A DNA stretch of 64,000 bases, from positions 373,630,949 through 373,694,948 of the forward strand of contig NC_085141.1 in the NCBI RefSeq assembly GCF_024139115.2, in the 5' to 3' direction. Origin of the DNA: Armigeres subalbatus (lineage: Eukaryota; Arthropoda; Insecta; Diptera; Culicidae). The first letter of the stretch is position 1, and the number at the start of each line of letters is the position of its first letter. The position numbers were made by a program, and so were the translations under genes. Positions 12,165 to 24,258 of this stretch are shown piece by piece. The notes below the pieces were generated by a model. The model was not told the DNA's origin and ran no database searches. It saw nothing but the letters and a program-made list of their open reading frames with translations.

Positions 12165-12903
12165 CAGGAAAAGAAAGAAGGAAGAAGAAATAAGTAGGAT
12201 GGAATAAGGAAGAAGAAAGAAGGAAGAAGGAAGGAGGAAGGTGGAAAAAGGAAGAAGGAAAAAGGAAGTAGGAAGAAGGAAGAAAGAAGAAGAAAGAAGG
12301 AAGATGGAAGAAGGAAGAGGAAAGAAGAAGGAAGGAAGAAGAAAGAGGAAGACGAAAGAAGGAAGAAGGAAAAAGGAAGAACCAAGTATGAAGAAGGAGG
12401 AATTAAAAAGGAAGAAGAAACAAGAAGAAGGGAGGAAGAAGAAAGAAGAATTAAGGAAGAAGTAAGGAGAAATGAGAATTAAGGAAGAAGAAAAAAAGAA
12501 AAAGGAAGAAGGGAGAAGGAAGAAGGGAGAAGAAAGAAGAAAATAAGGAACGAGGAAAAAGAAAAAAAAGAAGAAGAAAAAAGAAAGAAAGAAGAAGAAA
12601 TATAGAATAAGGAAAAAAAGAAAAAACAAAAAAGGAAGAAGAAAAAGAAAGAAAGAAGAAAGAAGGAAGGAGGAAGCAGGTAGAAAAAAGAACGAATAAG
12701 GAAGTAGGAAGAAGGAAGAAGCAAGAAAGAAGAAAGAAGAAGGAAGAAGGAAAAAGAAATAAGAAAAAAAAAGGATAAAAAGAATAAAGGAGGACGGCAG
12801 AAGGAAAATGGAAAGGGAGAAAGAAAAAAAGGACGGAAAAACAAAGAAGGAGGAAGGAAAAAGCAAGAAGAACGCAGGAAGAAGGAAGAAAGAAGAAAAA
12901 AAC
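12165..12903. repeat. Polypurine tract, about 740 bp of GGAAGAA repeats
   Basis: Almost every base on the + strand is G or A, as an irregular mixture of GGAAGAA, GAAGAAA and AAAAAGAA units. Occasional T or C interruptions (for example TTAAGG and AAATAAG) are the only exceptions. Long open frames on either strand are consequences of the composition and encode only Lys/Glu/Arg or Phe/Leu/Ser runs, so I annotate no gene. Such tracts can form intramolecular triplexes. Confidence 0.9.
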
Positions 12904-13557
12904 CCAGATTAATCCACCTAGCGGCGATGATGCCTTTCTTGTGCATCGTAAAATGTACTTAAAAATCACATAGGAAAGGTCAAAAGAGCACTTTAGGGGA
13001 ATAGATCGCATATTTTCTATCATTTGGCATGTTTTTGCATTAATTACTATGCATTTCCACCATTCTTGAAATTTTTTTTTTCGATTTTGAATTTTTTTTT
13101 CCAAGGGGGTTGGGGTTCAGCCAAATCACACCAAGCGCCAAAGAAAAATTTCCCATTTTTCTGCCCAAGCTTTAGTTTAGCAGATTAAATTGATCGTAAG
13201 TCGTATCGGTTAGCTCTCAACGCCATTACTGAGGATATCATACTGCTAATACATGCTTGAATTTATATGAAACGATTTCCGTTGTCCTTATACGAACAAA
13301 AAATCACAAGTCAGTCAAAAAGCCGCTTGGTGCTCCAATGCAAGCTGCTGTCTGAGGATTCAATCAAACGGATGGCGGACATTTTCATAAGTTTCCAACA
13401 TTCTACGCAAATATTTAACATTTAGTTTGAAAAGGAATGCTACTCTTTATGATTGCACTGGTGATTTGAATGGTGTGCCTTAAAATATTCGATAACAGAT
13501 CAATTGTTTATCAGAAAGTGCTTAAGCGTCCGAAGTTTGATTTTTCTCTGTATATGG
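12904..13557. other. Non-coding stretch
   Basis: This is AT-rich DNA with two T-runs at 13,070-13,102. No gene or named repeat is seen. Confidence 0.35.
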
Positions 13558-13911
13558 GATGGAAGCGATTGGTTCAACGAGGAGTCCCTACAGATACTGG
13601 AGGAGAAAGTCGCAGAATGGGCACTGCAGCAAGGGACCTGGCAGATCCTGAAACGGTAACAGCGGAAACGGCAGCCCCACCTACCTCTTTCAGGAGAAGG
13701 AACGCCGTCTGCAAGAAGCGGTGTGAGAAGAGATGGAGCAGCGTGGTCGTTTTCATTGGACGCGCAATTTCTATCAGAAGCTCATATCACATTCCGTAAT
13801 GACTTCGTGCCGAGAGCGCAGGGATAAGGATAGGCGCAGCAGGAGGAGGCAGTGGCACTTTGAGGAACACCTGAGTGGGGAAACTAATCTGCCCCCACTT
13901 CGAAAGTAGTC
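13558..13911 (+). pseudogene. RTE-like remnant, endonuclease-RT linker (copy G, left part)
   Basis: This corresponds to about 5,910-6,370 of copy C. The encoded DWFNEESLQILEEKV matches the DWFDEEC-type linker, and later pieces match the glutamine-rich segment and the FRRRNAV motif. Frames shift several times and deletions are present. The match breaks off near 13,911 and resumes at 15,124, so a later insertion splits it. Confidence 0.7.
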
Positions 13912-15123
13912 ATATAGGCCATCTGATCGCACACGAGTTGTGATGTTCCTTTTGAGAAAATAAGACCGGATTGATTTTTAAACGTCTTGCCATGGAGATT
14001 AAACAATTTATTTGCATTGCACAATGGGAAAACATTGTCCATAATGCGAATAAATTCAATATCTCGTTTCGGATTCGTGGCGGATTGCGTTGAAATTTTG
14101 GCACAAACTGTAGAATTTTCTGGGGAATCGTGCAAAGGTGGTTAAGTTCACGGCGCGAAGCTCATTTATTATGCTTTGGTAAATTATTATGTGGGGTAAA
14201 TTGAGCAATATTTTAGCTTTTTTAGTCGTGCTGTGGACAAAAATAACTCCACTGAGAACGTGTCGTGGAGTAAAATCCGCAAGATCTCATTTCCCAACAT
14301 CGTGCAGTAGACAGAGCTCGCATAACACGATTTTTGGTAAAAATTGAGGTCAAATCTAGCATGATTTTTGAAAACGTCATATGTTTAAATGAAAGACTCT
14401 CTTTGATACGCACTTCGGCATTTGTTGCAATGGTTTTACGTCAGCATGCTTGACAAAACTATTTTTTAGACCTGTGCTAAAAATCCGATGTAAATGTTAT
14501 CAAGGCTCTGCAATAATCAAAACAGAAAGTAAACAAAGAGAGCCGCTTTTTAGGACATACGTTTTCAAGATCAGGCGAGAAATGTGTTATGTTTGGCCGA
14601 TTATTTGAAGCTCCGAAAATGACGAAATTCATAACCAAAAAGGGGCATCGCGCTAAAACGGGATCTTACAGCTTCGTGCAGTGAACTTGACCTGCACGAT
14701 TCCCCAGAAAGTTCTACGGTTTGTGTCAAAATGTCAGCGAAATCCGCCCATACCGAGCCGAGATATTGAATTTATTCGCGTTATGCCCATTGTGCATTGC
14801 ATGGATCAGTGCACCCAACCGGTGATCGTTAGATTTTCCAACAATTCTGCATAAACACCAATCAAAACCTGTATAAGAACTGGGCATATGCGAAAATGCC
14901 GGATTCTTATACAAATATTGTATGAGATTTTGCAATTTTGCAAGCTTCAATATGTGTTTGTGCGCTTACATTTTTTGTATAAGAATCTAACAATTTCGCA
15001 CATGCCCAGTTCTTAAACAGGCTTTGGTAGGTTCTTGTACAGAGTTGCTAAAATATCTAACAGTCTTTGTTTGGATGTGGATCACGGAGAGCTACAATTA
15101 CATTTATATTATCACATTTACTT
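13912..15123. mobile_element. About 1.2-kb insertion with long inverted repeat, unclassified
   Basis: The insertion interrupts RTE remnant G. It holds an inverted repeat: 13,985-14,160 pairs with about 14,670-14,815. Shared motifs include TGCACGATTCCCCAGAAA, GAGATATTGAATTTATTCGC and CCCATTGTGCA. The arms are diverged (estimated above 80% identity by eye) and separated by about 500 bp. A smaller inverted block, CTGGGCATATGCGAAA against TTCGCACATGCCCAG, lies at 14,879-15,010. No gene is seen. It could be a foldback element or two insertions in opposite orientation. Confidence 0.55.
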
Positions 15124-15215
15124 TAGGGTGGGCATCAAACTCATCAATATGAGCCCGAAAAAGCTGGCCACTCGTTTGCACAGCACAGACTGATAGTCAG
15201 AGTCTGAGAAACAGA
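15124..15215 (+). pseudogene. RTE-like remnant, RT N-terminus (copy G, right part)
   Basis: The sequence matches the copy C region around 6,430-6,505 (KMGPEKLATCLHKLIVR). It preserves the order of the left part at 13,558-13,911, with about 60 bp missing at the junction. Beyond 15,215 the similarity is lost. Confidence 0.65.
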
Positions 15216-15570
15216 AAATTGATTAAAAAGTGACTAATATGGGGCATCGAAATTCGTACACATTGAAATTAGGAATTGAATGCAAATGAATCGTTTGTCA
15301 TTTGATACATGAGCACGAAGACCTCTACTTTTGAAGTGTTCAGCAATTACATATTGAAAACTACGAAAACATGATAAAATAATAAATTCGACAGCACTAA
15401 GTAAAAAAAAAATCAAAATTCGTACAGCTATTTTAACCTTAATATAATGTCCAAGTCGGGTGGTTTAATCCGCGGAAATAGGCAATTAACTTTGATTGAA
15501 CTAAATATTTAAAATAACTGATTGACTAAACTCAAGGATATCAAGGATATCATGCATATCAAAGTATATT

Positions 15571-15637
15571 GTGGCCAAATTTCATAAAACCCCCCTGACA
15601 ATAATAGAACAAAACCTGCCAAAGCCGTCTTTCCCCC
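15571..15637. mobile_element. Half copy of the 158-bp TA-type MITE
   Basis: This is the right half of the element at 10,126-10,283, from the GGCCAAATTT region through CCCCTGACAATAATAGAACA to CCGTCTTTCCCCC, followed by TA. The left half is absent. Confidence 0.7.
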
Positions 15638-15878
15638 TAGCAAATGTCTGCAGAACAAAGTGAGCCTTATTAAAACTATTGTACCAATCATTTGCTTATC
15701 AAAATTTGGAACAAAATGTTGACGATTGCCTATTATATGCAATATTATCTGCTTTTATTTTCTTTTTTATGGAAAATTAATCAAACTGTTTGTCAGTTGT
15801 CATCCATAGTTAGCAGCACTATTCATTTACTGAGAAATAGTTTTTATTGTGGTGATAAAATATGTAAATATATTTGAA

Positions 15879-15980
15879 AAGATGAAAAGGTTCAAGCCTC
15901 TGTAAGAAAGAAAAAATAAATCTCAGAGAAAGATGAAAAGGTTCAAGCCTTTGTAATAAAGAAAAAAGAAATCTCAGAGG
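15879..15980. repeat. Two-copy tandem repeat, about 51-bp unit
   Basis: AAGATGAAAAGGTTCAAGCC, then TCTGTAAGAAAGAAAAAAT and AATCTCAGAG, occurs twice in a row with few differences. No gene is seen. From 15,980 to 16,440 there is no further feature except AT-rich DNA with a short hairpin around 16,078-16,110. Confidence 0.6.
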
Positions 15981-16439
15981 CATTTCCAGAAAAAAAATTC
16001 AATCACACTTCAATCCAAATTCAGATTTTATTGAAAGAAATATCCATACCCAAGATCCACATCAAACATGTCACTTCCCGTTTGTTTTTTTACGGGTGAA
16101 AATAAACAAACAGCTCAAATTTGCAGGTTTCGATATATAAGTAGAGAAAGAATAAATAAATGACGGGTTTTCCCGTTCTAAAACCTCAGCTGCGTTCATT
16201 GCAAATAACATGGCAAAACGCTATTCTAATATGAATTTCATATTATCTGCTGATTTTGATGTTTTAGGTTTGTTGCATTGACTCTCTGAATCATTTCCAC
16301 GTTTGTCTTAAAAGTTATTTTCTCCAAATTGTAATTCGTTCCGAATTACAAAACATGTTGCAATGCAAACCGTTTGTTGTTTCAAGTCCGCCCGACGGTA
16401 AACATATGACTTCGTAATCTCAATTTCCATCGATTGAGT

Positions 16440-17690
16440 TCGAAAGAAAATGCCACATCCGCTATCGCCATAGCTCAGTCAGAACGGCTCGCCGTCATCG
16501 TGTTTGCGTGTCTACATTTTCCTAATCCGGTCCACATGGGCTGCGCATAGCCGCATTCCACCCCTAGCCGAAGCGCGTCACATTATTTGACGGTCAGTGT
16601 CAAGTTCGACATGCCGGCCGGCCGGCTAGTCGGTCGCCGTCCGATCGACCCGAATATGCTCTTGAATTCCCGTGCGCTGAAGGCTGGATCGACCGGGTTG
16701 GAAAACACGGCACGGACGATCGACAGGCCCACCAACGCCGCCGCCATCTTGTTTATTTGCGCGGCTGCCGTGGAGCTTATACTCTTGATTTGGCATTGTT
16801 GGCACATATTTTATGGCGTCCCGCTACTGCTGGGAGCTCCACCAACGACGGCGGGCGTCTCGTCCCGCCCGACCATCAGCCACAGTCGCACGGAAGATGA
16901 TTGGGGTGATGACGGGCGGCGGCGCAATGATTATTACTTTCGTATGATTAGGCGTCCGTGTGCGGCTCGATGTTCGTAGATGGGGTTTTGAAGGTGTTCG
17001 TGGCGCTCTTAGTTGGGGCGGCTGCGTTCGTGCGTGCGAAGAGGATGGGGCGATCGCGAGAGTACTGACGACGCTGATGATAATGACGGCACGACCACTA
17101 AGCCCCCTGCTGTAGTAATGTGGGGTATGTGCTGGATTTCGAAATGGGGCTGAAGATGGATTGGTGCGCGGGACATGCCGTTATGTATTTTGGGTGGGCA
17201 AAATAGTGTACCGGTGGTAATTTGCGAGTGACCCAAGAAATGTGCGTAAATTTCCGAAGTTTCTTGCCGCCGTAGCACTGGTGGTGGAGCGCATCGCTGT
17301 AGTGGTCTATACCGCCCACTGGTTGAACCGATTGGAAACGTTCCAGAATTGTGTGGCGATTTAAAATTCCTCGCTACAGACTAGTTTGGTCTCAATTCGA
17401 ATCGGATTACTGAAGCGGACAAGTGTGCCGTCGGCTGCCGGCGATGCGTTTGGTCCCGAGTTGGAGAAGGGAGCAGGCGCTGCAGGAAGAAGCTGCAATC
17501 GGCGAGGCCTACTGCAATCGAACGAATGCATATTCGTGCGGTTGCAGCCGATCTCAGCCGCCTGCTCTAATTGATCCCCTTCGCTACTCCGGCTGGGGAT
17601 ACAACCTTTGCCAAAATAAAAGCGAAATGATTGTGTTGAAGATTGTGGCTAGTTTTCAGAGCCGTTTCGATGTGTTGGAGTAGAAACCTT
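16440..17690. other. CpG-rich, apparently single-copy block; possible host promoter or 5' region
   Basis: Base composition shifts from AT-rich to GC- and CpG-rich, and none of the repeat families of this window occur here. A frame of 122 codons from ATG 16,611 encodes a hydrophobic segment (AAAILFICAAAVELILLIW), but nothing in it matches a family I know and it may be chance. Its position, about 0.4-1.6 kb upstream of the candidate first exon ending at 18,083, suggests regulatory or 5' untranslated sequence of a host gene. This is inference. Confidence 0.35.
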
Positions 17691-18058
17691 CTTTTTGTGA
17701 TTTTTTATTATATTTTCATCAGCAATACCATCGTCGTCTGCAGTAGCTTAGCTGCTGTTTTTATAAGGTCTTCGTTGGGTATGTGAAGGGAAACGGAGCC
17801 AAATGGGGGGTGCGGGTCGTGGGACGGCCAAATACACTCACATTTACACCATCGAGCCATTTTAAGTTATTCGCGAAATCAAACCGGGTACTCGTGTTTT
17901 CCATACTGAGTTCAATAGTTTGATTAGTTTTTGGGTTAAAATAGCCTGGTTTTTATCGGTTTAACTTCTTCTGACATCCCGTGGTCGTGTTTTTCGCAAA
18001 GTTTGTGCCCGCAGTGAATTTGTGCCGGTGGGAAAAGATCTTGTTCAATTTATACAGA

Positions 18059-18083
18059 ATGAATTTCTCGAGTGCTGCAACAG
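18059..18083 (+). CDS. Candidate first coding exon of a host gene
   Basis: ATG at 18,059 opens a short frame (MNFSSAAT plus one base) that ends exactly at a strong donor, CAG/GTACGT, at 18,083/18,084. The ATG context CAGA-ATG is acceptable. The preceding 150 bases lack repeats and would be 5' UTR. The phase left by this exon (one base) can be joined to the candidate exon at 34,089-34,134 without a stop. No homology is recognised, the transcription start is unknown, and a 25-nt coding piece alone is weak evidence. Confidence 0.3.
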
Positions 18084-19962
18084 GTACGTGTGGTCGAATT
18101 TTCTGTGGACTTTCGGTAGACAATTAGTGAATTTACTCGGCTGAATCTTCTCAGAACTCGACCCACCACTGGTCATTCAGTGTTCCATGAAATGCCAAAA
18201 AGTCCCAAATATCTCTGGTCCTCCTTTTCCCCAAATTGGATCAATTGAGTGAGTTATCATGTCCAATTTGTTACATATTAAAGAGCCGAAAGTAGGTTTC
18301 CCATATCGTCGTCATCGTCCGTCATCTGCACGGCCTCCTTCGATCATCGCAGCTGGCTTCCACCCCATCCCACCGCACCGCACCAATGATTACTCTACTG
18401 TCATTATTATTGTTGCTGTTCGCACGCGATGTGCTATGTACTGCGGTGTGGACTGTTTGTAGGTACGCGTCACCCTCTCTGATGGTGTAACAACAAATGC
18501 ATCTAACAAGCAACGACCGGGACAATACAGATAGCATCCCTCTGAAGTGCGTGATCGATGAGCAAGCCTCTTCCACTGCACACCGTCGTCGTCTTGCATC
18601 ATACACTCACTAAAGCGCCAGCCAGCCTGCCTGTCCCAGTGATGAACAGTCACGCGTGGTAATATGGCCGACCAGCTACCAACACAGGCGTCACGCGTTC
18701 GCGTATGTGTATTCGCTACATAGCAGTGAATCGTGCATCGTAGTATGCCACTAATAAGTTGAACTTGTGTGAAAAGATGAAGCAGCATTTGGTTGAGTGA
18801 GGAAATGAACTGATGAACGAATGAACAGTGAGAAGACGCACACAGATTCGCTTTCCTTTAGGAGAAGGATTTCGGTAACGGTGCAACACACAGATGTGTT
18901 GTACGACTATGCGCCTCAACGTGCCACCGATAGAGTGAGGGGTGAGAAGTGCCACGGTATCGATGAGTTGCATGCAAGTTTCTCCTTCCTAGCGGGGATT
19001 CGTGCCGACGAACGGGTGAGATTGAATGATTTCACTTTTCACGACCTTTGCGGGAGCTTTGGAAGTGTGTATGTGTTGCATATTTTGTCACAACACACAA
19101 CGCGACAGCGAGATGCACGTCTCATGACTCATGAGACAGTGAGCTGTCGCTTGGGAATGCGTTTTGTAAACAGCGTCGTTTTCATCAGACTCACATCTAG
19201 TCGTAATCATGAGACACAAATCGAGATTATTTTCAATTTCGAATTCGTTTTGCGTTTCCCGCGATTATAATGCAGCTTGAAGGGGAATCCAGAATTGATA
19301 ATTTTAGTATTTGTATGCAGTGACGTTTGTACTCAAATAGATTCGAGCAGTGAAAGATAAAGCTTGTGACTTGGGAGTGCAATGCCAGAGTGTGATAATG
19401 ATAAATCATTGCCTACGTTGAGGAGAGTTGTACACAACGAACCAACATGGTTGATTGATGTTTCTCTTTTATGTTTGATTTGTTTTAATTAGTTACTAAC
19501 TATCAATTACCTACAAATAATGTTTTTATTGCATTTACCCATGACGATACTGCAGCAAAATGAAATGCTTTTATTTAATAAGTAAATAAACTTAAATTTT
19601 GGATGCAAGAGGCTTCATCGATTTCCCTACCAATAATAATCATGCCATAGCCTTAGTTGCCCAGTAGTAGTTACACCAATGACATTGTTTCGAAGGTCTT
19701 TTAGGACTTTTATATACCTATTTATAGTCGCCCAAACCGGAATTGAATACTTCTACTTGGTAACTTTAAAAGTAGCGATCAATACAGGAAGTTATACCAC
19801 CGAGAGATATAAAACATGCGATCAAATACATTGTCACGAAAATAATATTGGCAATACTAAGGCTAGGGTTGTCCGATTTCTGCTATTAATCGATTACAAA
19901 CTTTATTTTTAGAATGTCGAGGATTTCTAAGATCTTAACTTGAGATTATGATCAGGCTAATG
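18084..19962. other. Repeat-poor stretch, possibly intron
   Basis: The region is largely free of the repeat families seen elsewhere. A 149-codon frame at 18,821-19,270 has no recognisable domain and no splice or neighbour support, so I do not call it a gene. Confidence 0.35.
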
Positions 19963-20350
19963 TCGCAAGAGAGAGTTCTCTTCGTCAACTTTTACTCTTT
20001 TAAATATACACGGTCAAAATGATTAACACAATTTTGTGTTACATTCATACAAAGCGGGCCTCTCCCAGAACAACACATAGATGAGCGAGAGTTGCACAGT
20101 CACAAAAATGATTCGTGTGATTTTATTGAAGCTCGGATCTCAATATTTTTACAGCATTACATAAAACCAGAAATCTGTACATACGATTTCATGTTAATGA
20201 TAACCATTAAAACGACCGTATTTTTGTGGCTTTGTAACTTTCGCTCATCTATGTGTTGTTTTGGGAACAACTCGTTTTGTATGAACGAGACACAAAATTG
20301 AGTTCACCATTTTATGCGTGTATGCGACAGAAACTCTCTCTTGCGAAAAC
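19963..20350. mobile_element. Foldback element with nested inverted repeats
   Basis: CGCAAGAGAGAGTT at 19,965 pairs with AACTCTCTCTTGCG at 20,332. Inside, the block CACAATTTTGTGTTACATTC through AACACATAGATGAGC (20,028-20,087) pairs with GCTCATCTATGTGTTG through ATTGAG (20,242-20,303). There is no gene and no clear target duplication. It is probably a MITE. Confidence 0.6.
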
Positions 20351-21849
20351 ATTCTCGATTCTCCCTTATGAAGAATTTGATTTATTTTACGCTCCTCATT
20401 TTGATTTGCCTAGATTTCACTTGATTTCACCTGTAGCAAGGACGAAATATGACAAAGGCTTGAACTATTATCAGTCATGTGCTCGGTTTGGTAGAACTAT
20501 GTAGAACTTACTCCGCAATACATCAACGTTACAAGAAATCTCATTTTTTTTTATTCATATTCCATAATATTTTTCGGGATTAAAATAGATGTTCGCAATA
20601 CCGATAGTCAAACAGATTCCCAACATTTTACTTTGATTTGTGGAATTCTCTTCTTTTTTATATTATTTTTACCAACGCTAAGAGTATTATTTAGGGGGGA
20701 TATATGAGCCGTGTTTCCCTTTAGAAATGCTCTTGATGCTTTCATCAGAAAGTAACGTTATCTACTCAGAGCAAATATTGGAATCCAGAAAGGCACGTTC
20801 GCCACCGGTGGGAATCGCCTTGTTTATTTAAGTGCCAGTGACATACCCAGGGAGGGGTCTCCAGTAAGAAATTCAAGGGAACTACGAGGAAGGCCTTCCA
20901 ATCACAATCCGTAAATTCTCTGAGCTTTTTTGTAAGGTGCATGCGATTCATTGACTTTTAGTTCTGAATACAACTCCAGCATTCCAGAAGATCAACATTT
21001 CCAAATATTTCTGCATTAATCGATAATCGATAAGGTAATCAATATAAGAGTTGCGATCATGACAAAACGAGTTTATCTAAATGAAATATTAAATGTACAT
21101 AATTTTATCCAACGGAAGGTTTTATGCCATTTGTTCAACAGTAGCTCCTAGTGTCTCGGGAAACATAAAAAAATGGCCAACGGCAGTTTCATCAAAGAAG
21201 AATTCAATAACGAAAACGACAATAAAAATCCCTTATTTCAGAATGGAAAGAAATTGAAATCATTCATTTTATACAGTGATCGCCAGCATGCTTACTGTCA
21301 AAGACCGTACAGTAAATATTAACTGTTCCAGCGGGCCGCAGTATGCTTGTAACATATCCCAAGTAACATTCATACAGCTCTTTGGCATTCGATGTTATTT
21401 ATTATGGTTTTATTATGGCAATAGGCTTGCTCTCCAGTTTTGATAAAGCATTTACCACGCCTGAATCATGATCCATCTTCAAGCTGTTGCCAAAACCTTT
21501 TGTGAGAGGTTATTAATTCCGAATACTATGAACTTTTGAATAGGAATTTATTAGGGCAGTCCATGCTTTGATTAAACCTGCCTGGGAAGTACCATTAAAA
21601 CTCCTTGATGCTTGTTTTATTTGTCATGATAAAACACTTCTCAAAGTCGTTTTGATACTATAAAAGTTACTTTCGGCTTTAAGTCAGAACAATTGGCATT
21701 TGTGCTTGCTACATAAAAAGTCTTATAAAATACAAACTCTGCAGTTCTAAAAAAATCAGAACCAAAAAAATGGGAAAGTGAAGACGAGTAGTAAGAGCTG
21801 AATCCTTCATTATTGCAAAAGAAATAGCTCAGAAACATCACCACGCTGC
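20351..21849. other. AT-rich non-coding DNA
   Basis: No gene, array or inverted repeat is recognised. Confidence 0.35.
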
Positions 21850-21857
21850 TTGCTTAC

Positions 21858-22747
21858 TAGAGTGGGGCGTCATGGCCATTTTTTCAAATCAATGGTTATT
21901 CGAAGCCATTCTGGGTCCTGAACAACTGTGCAGAATTTGGGACCGATTGGTTGCTTCCTCGCTTTCCGCATCGCGTTTGAAGTTTGTATGGAAATTAGTA
22001 TGGGAGAACGTATATTTTTGCATTTCTACTACTAGAGGTTTCAGTTCACCGTAAGCCAAGTGGCACATTGCGTTAAAGTATAACCCAAAGGATGCCGAAA
22101 AACTTTGCTGAAGAAGGCACGTTGCTGGAACGTCCACGAAAAAAGTTATAACGCTTCGAAGATTGAGTATTCAAACCATATGCAAAAAATCGTTTATTCT
22201 GCCAGCACTGCCGAACTACGTAGACCAATAATTTAACTGAGTGTTATTTCAAACTAATTGATTTTATAGGGCTTTAGAGCTAATGGGAGCTATCCGGAAT
22301 CATTTCACAAAGAAAAATATCCGATAAGAACGAAGATGGGTTTTACCCTTCGATATCCATAGGTCGTCCGGTAGTGCTGGCAGAAACATTGATTTCTTGC
22401 GTATGGTTTGAACAATTAATTTTCCAAACGTAATAACATTTTTTGTAGACCTTCCAGCTGCGTACCTTTTTCGGCAAAGTCTTTCGGCATCTTCCAGACT
22501 ATATGCTAACGTATTGAGTCACGTGATTGATGGTGAATTGAAGCCGCTAATAGCAAAAATGTAAAAAAGTACGTTTTCCCATACTAATCTCCATGTAAAT
22601 TTAAAACGCGATGCGGCATGCGAGGTCGCAACCAATCGAGCCCATATTTTGCACAGTGGATTGGGGTCCCAAAACGATTCAGAAAAACCTTGATCTCACT
22701 TGATCGGACGAAGTTTGAGTTTTTCCATACAACTGCGCCCCACTCTA
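21858..22747. mobile_element. hAT-type non-autonomous element, 890 bp, almost entirely inverted repeat
   Basis: The ends are TAGAGTGGGGCG and CGCCCCACTCTA, flanked by a perfect 8-bp duplication TTGCTTAC (21,850-21,857 and 22,748-22,755). An 8-bp duplication with a TAG-type end is the mark of hAT transposition. The arms (about 21,858-22,165 and 22,440-22,747) match each other over most of their length with substitutions. A second inverted pair, TTCTGCCAGCACT against AGTGCTGGCAGAA, lies within 22,170-22,413. The centre is about 190 bp. No transposase frame is present. Confidence 0.88.
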
Positions 22748-22755
22748 TTGCTTAC

Positions 22756-24130
22756 TCATAATATGCATCCTGACCAATTTTCAGCTTTATAAAACAAGTT
22801 GATATCGAAATATTCATTTCCGAAATCACGAGGTGACAAACTTTAAAGAATACGAGATAGAGGAAAAACACGATGCGTAGACCCGCTCCAGTCGCCATAA
22901 AAGTTTCACTTTTCCACTTTCCACAGTGGCACGGAAACGTTTTTTTATGTGTCCGACTGATAAAGCTCCGTCACCACTAGTTGAGTACTTCATGTTTTAC
23001 TTACGTGTATTAATTGATCAATTTGAGTCCTATCCAAATTCTATCCATGCCCTGTGTTTTTCTTTCGTTTGGTAAATATGAACTGTCAAATTCACTCTAG
23101 TTATGATCACCATATATGTCGAAAAATGACCATTCAGCATTTATAATAGTCATTCGAACCTTCATACATGCCATATCTTAACATTATGATTTTATTGTTA
23201 ATTTCATCAAAGCAAAGCAATGTGAATAAATTGATGGCGAGAAATCATCTCGGATGCCATCGCCATATTTTTTGCACTACACATTAGGAAAGAATTTGGA
23301 ACGAAATATCTATTAGTACTGCATTACATTCATGATTTTATATGACATTTTATAAACAAATCAGCTGCAAATAATAAAACAATTAAATAATACGCAATTA
23401 ACAGATAAGTGCAAATTTAACAACAATTTGTTTTTCAAAAAATAATATTTAAAACGGAGTTTACTGAGAGCGCATTAGTTAAATCGGAGTTTCGCACTAT
23501 ATGAGACAATAAATCTCATTTGGCATCAAAAATTGAAGCATCATACATCAAATCTGATTGATTACTTTTCTCGATGATTATAAATAAATGTATCATTTCA
23601 ATATTTGATTATGACATTTTATGGTTTCATGTACAATAAACTTTAATTTATTTTGTTAAGACTGAACGTATTTTATTATTTCATGTGAATGTTTGCATAA
23701 AGCTAGATCTAGAAATTTCCGCAGACATCAAGATTAAGTGGCTTAGAAAAGCTTTCAAATAAGGCCAACTGTCTTTTATAATGGTTTACAAATAGATTAC
23801 GAAAGGATTTTGATGTCGAATTCGTATTCATGTTTTGGCATATTCTGATCTTGAAACCCGTCTTGCATTTACCCTTCAAAACCATTTCAAGAGTGGGCCT
23901 AGTTAGATACTACTCTCCAAGAGGTTTTGGTGTTACCGATAAAGAATAAAATACCTTGACTGTGGTTTTATTGTTGTAGGATTCAATTACTCTTGTAGTA
24001 AATCATAAATCTTAAAATGTTACTTGGGATATTTTTCATTTCATATAGACTTTTGAAGCTTTACCAAAATGATTTTTAAAACCTTTTCAAACTTGAGTAA
24101 AAATTGTTGCTGCGAATCATCTTTAAATAA
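22756..24130. other. AT-rich non-coding DNA
   Basis: No gene or repeat is recognised. Confidence 0.35.
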
Positions 24131-24258
24131 CAAAGGGGGCCATCCAGAAACCACGTGGTTATATTTTTGAAGATTTTCGATCCCCCTCCTCGCATGTGCT
24201 TTATCGTGGTTATTTGGCAGACCACTTCCCACTCACCCCTATGACCACGTAGTTTTTT
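24131..24258. repeat. Short dispersed repeat with GGGGGCCATCCAGAAACCACG motif, partial
   Basis: The segment starts with GGGGGCCATCC followed by ACCACGTGG and ends with GACCACGTAG before a T run. Similar sequences are common short elements in mosquito genomes (from general knowledge). It holds no gene. Boundaries are uncertain. 24,260-24,800 is AT-rich; a 109-codon frame there lacks a proper start and any domain. Confidence 0.35.

Noticed and set aside
12036..13104. Several long open frames on both strands over the purine-rich tract
   Set aside because: They encode only Phe/Leu/Ser or Lys/Glu/Arg runs, a direct result of the GGAAGAA composition. There is no domain, start context or splice support.
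18821..19270. 149-codon open frame
   Set aside because: No recognisable domain or neighbour. The length is unremarkable for a long non-coding region, so not called.
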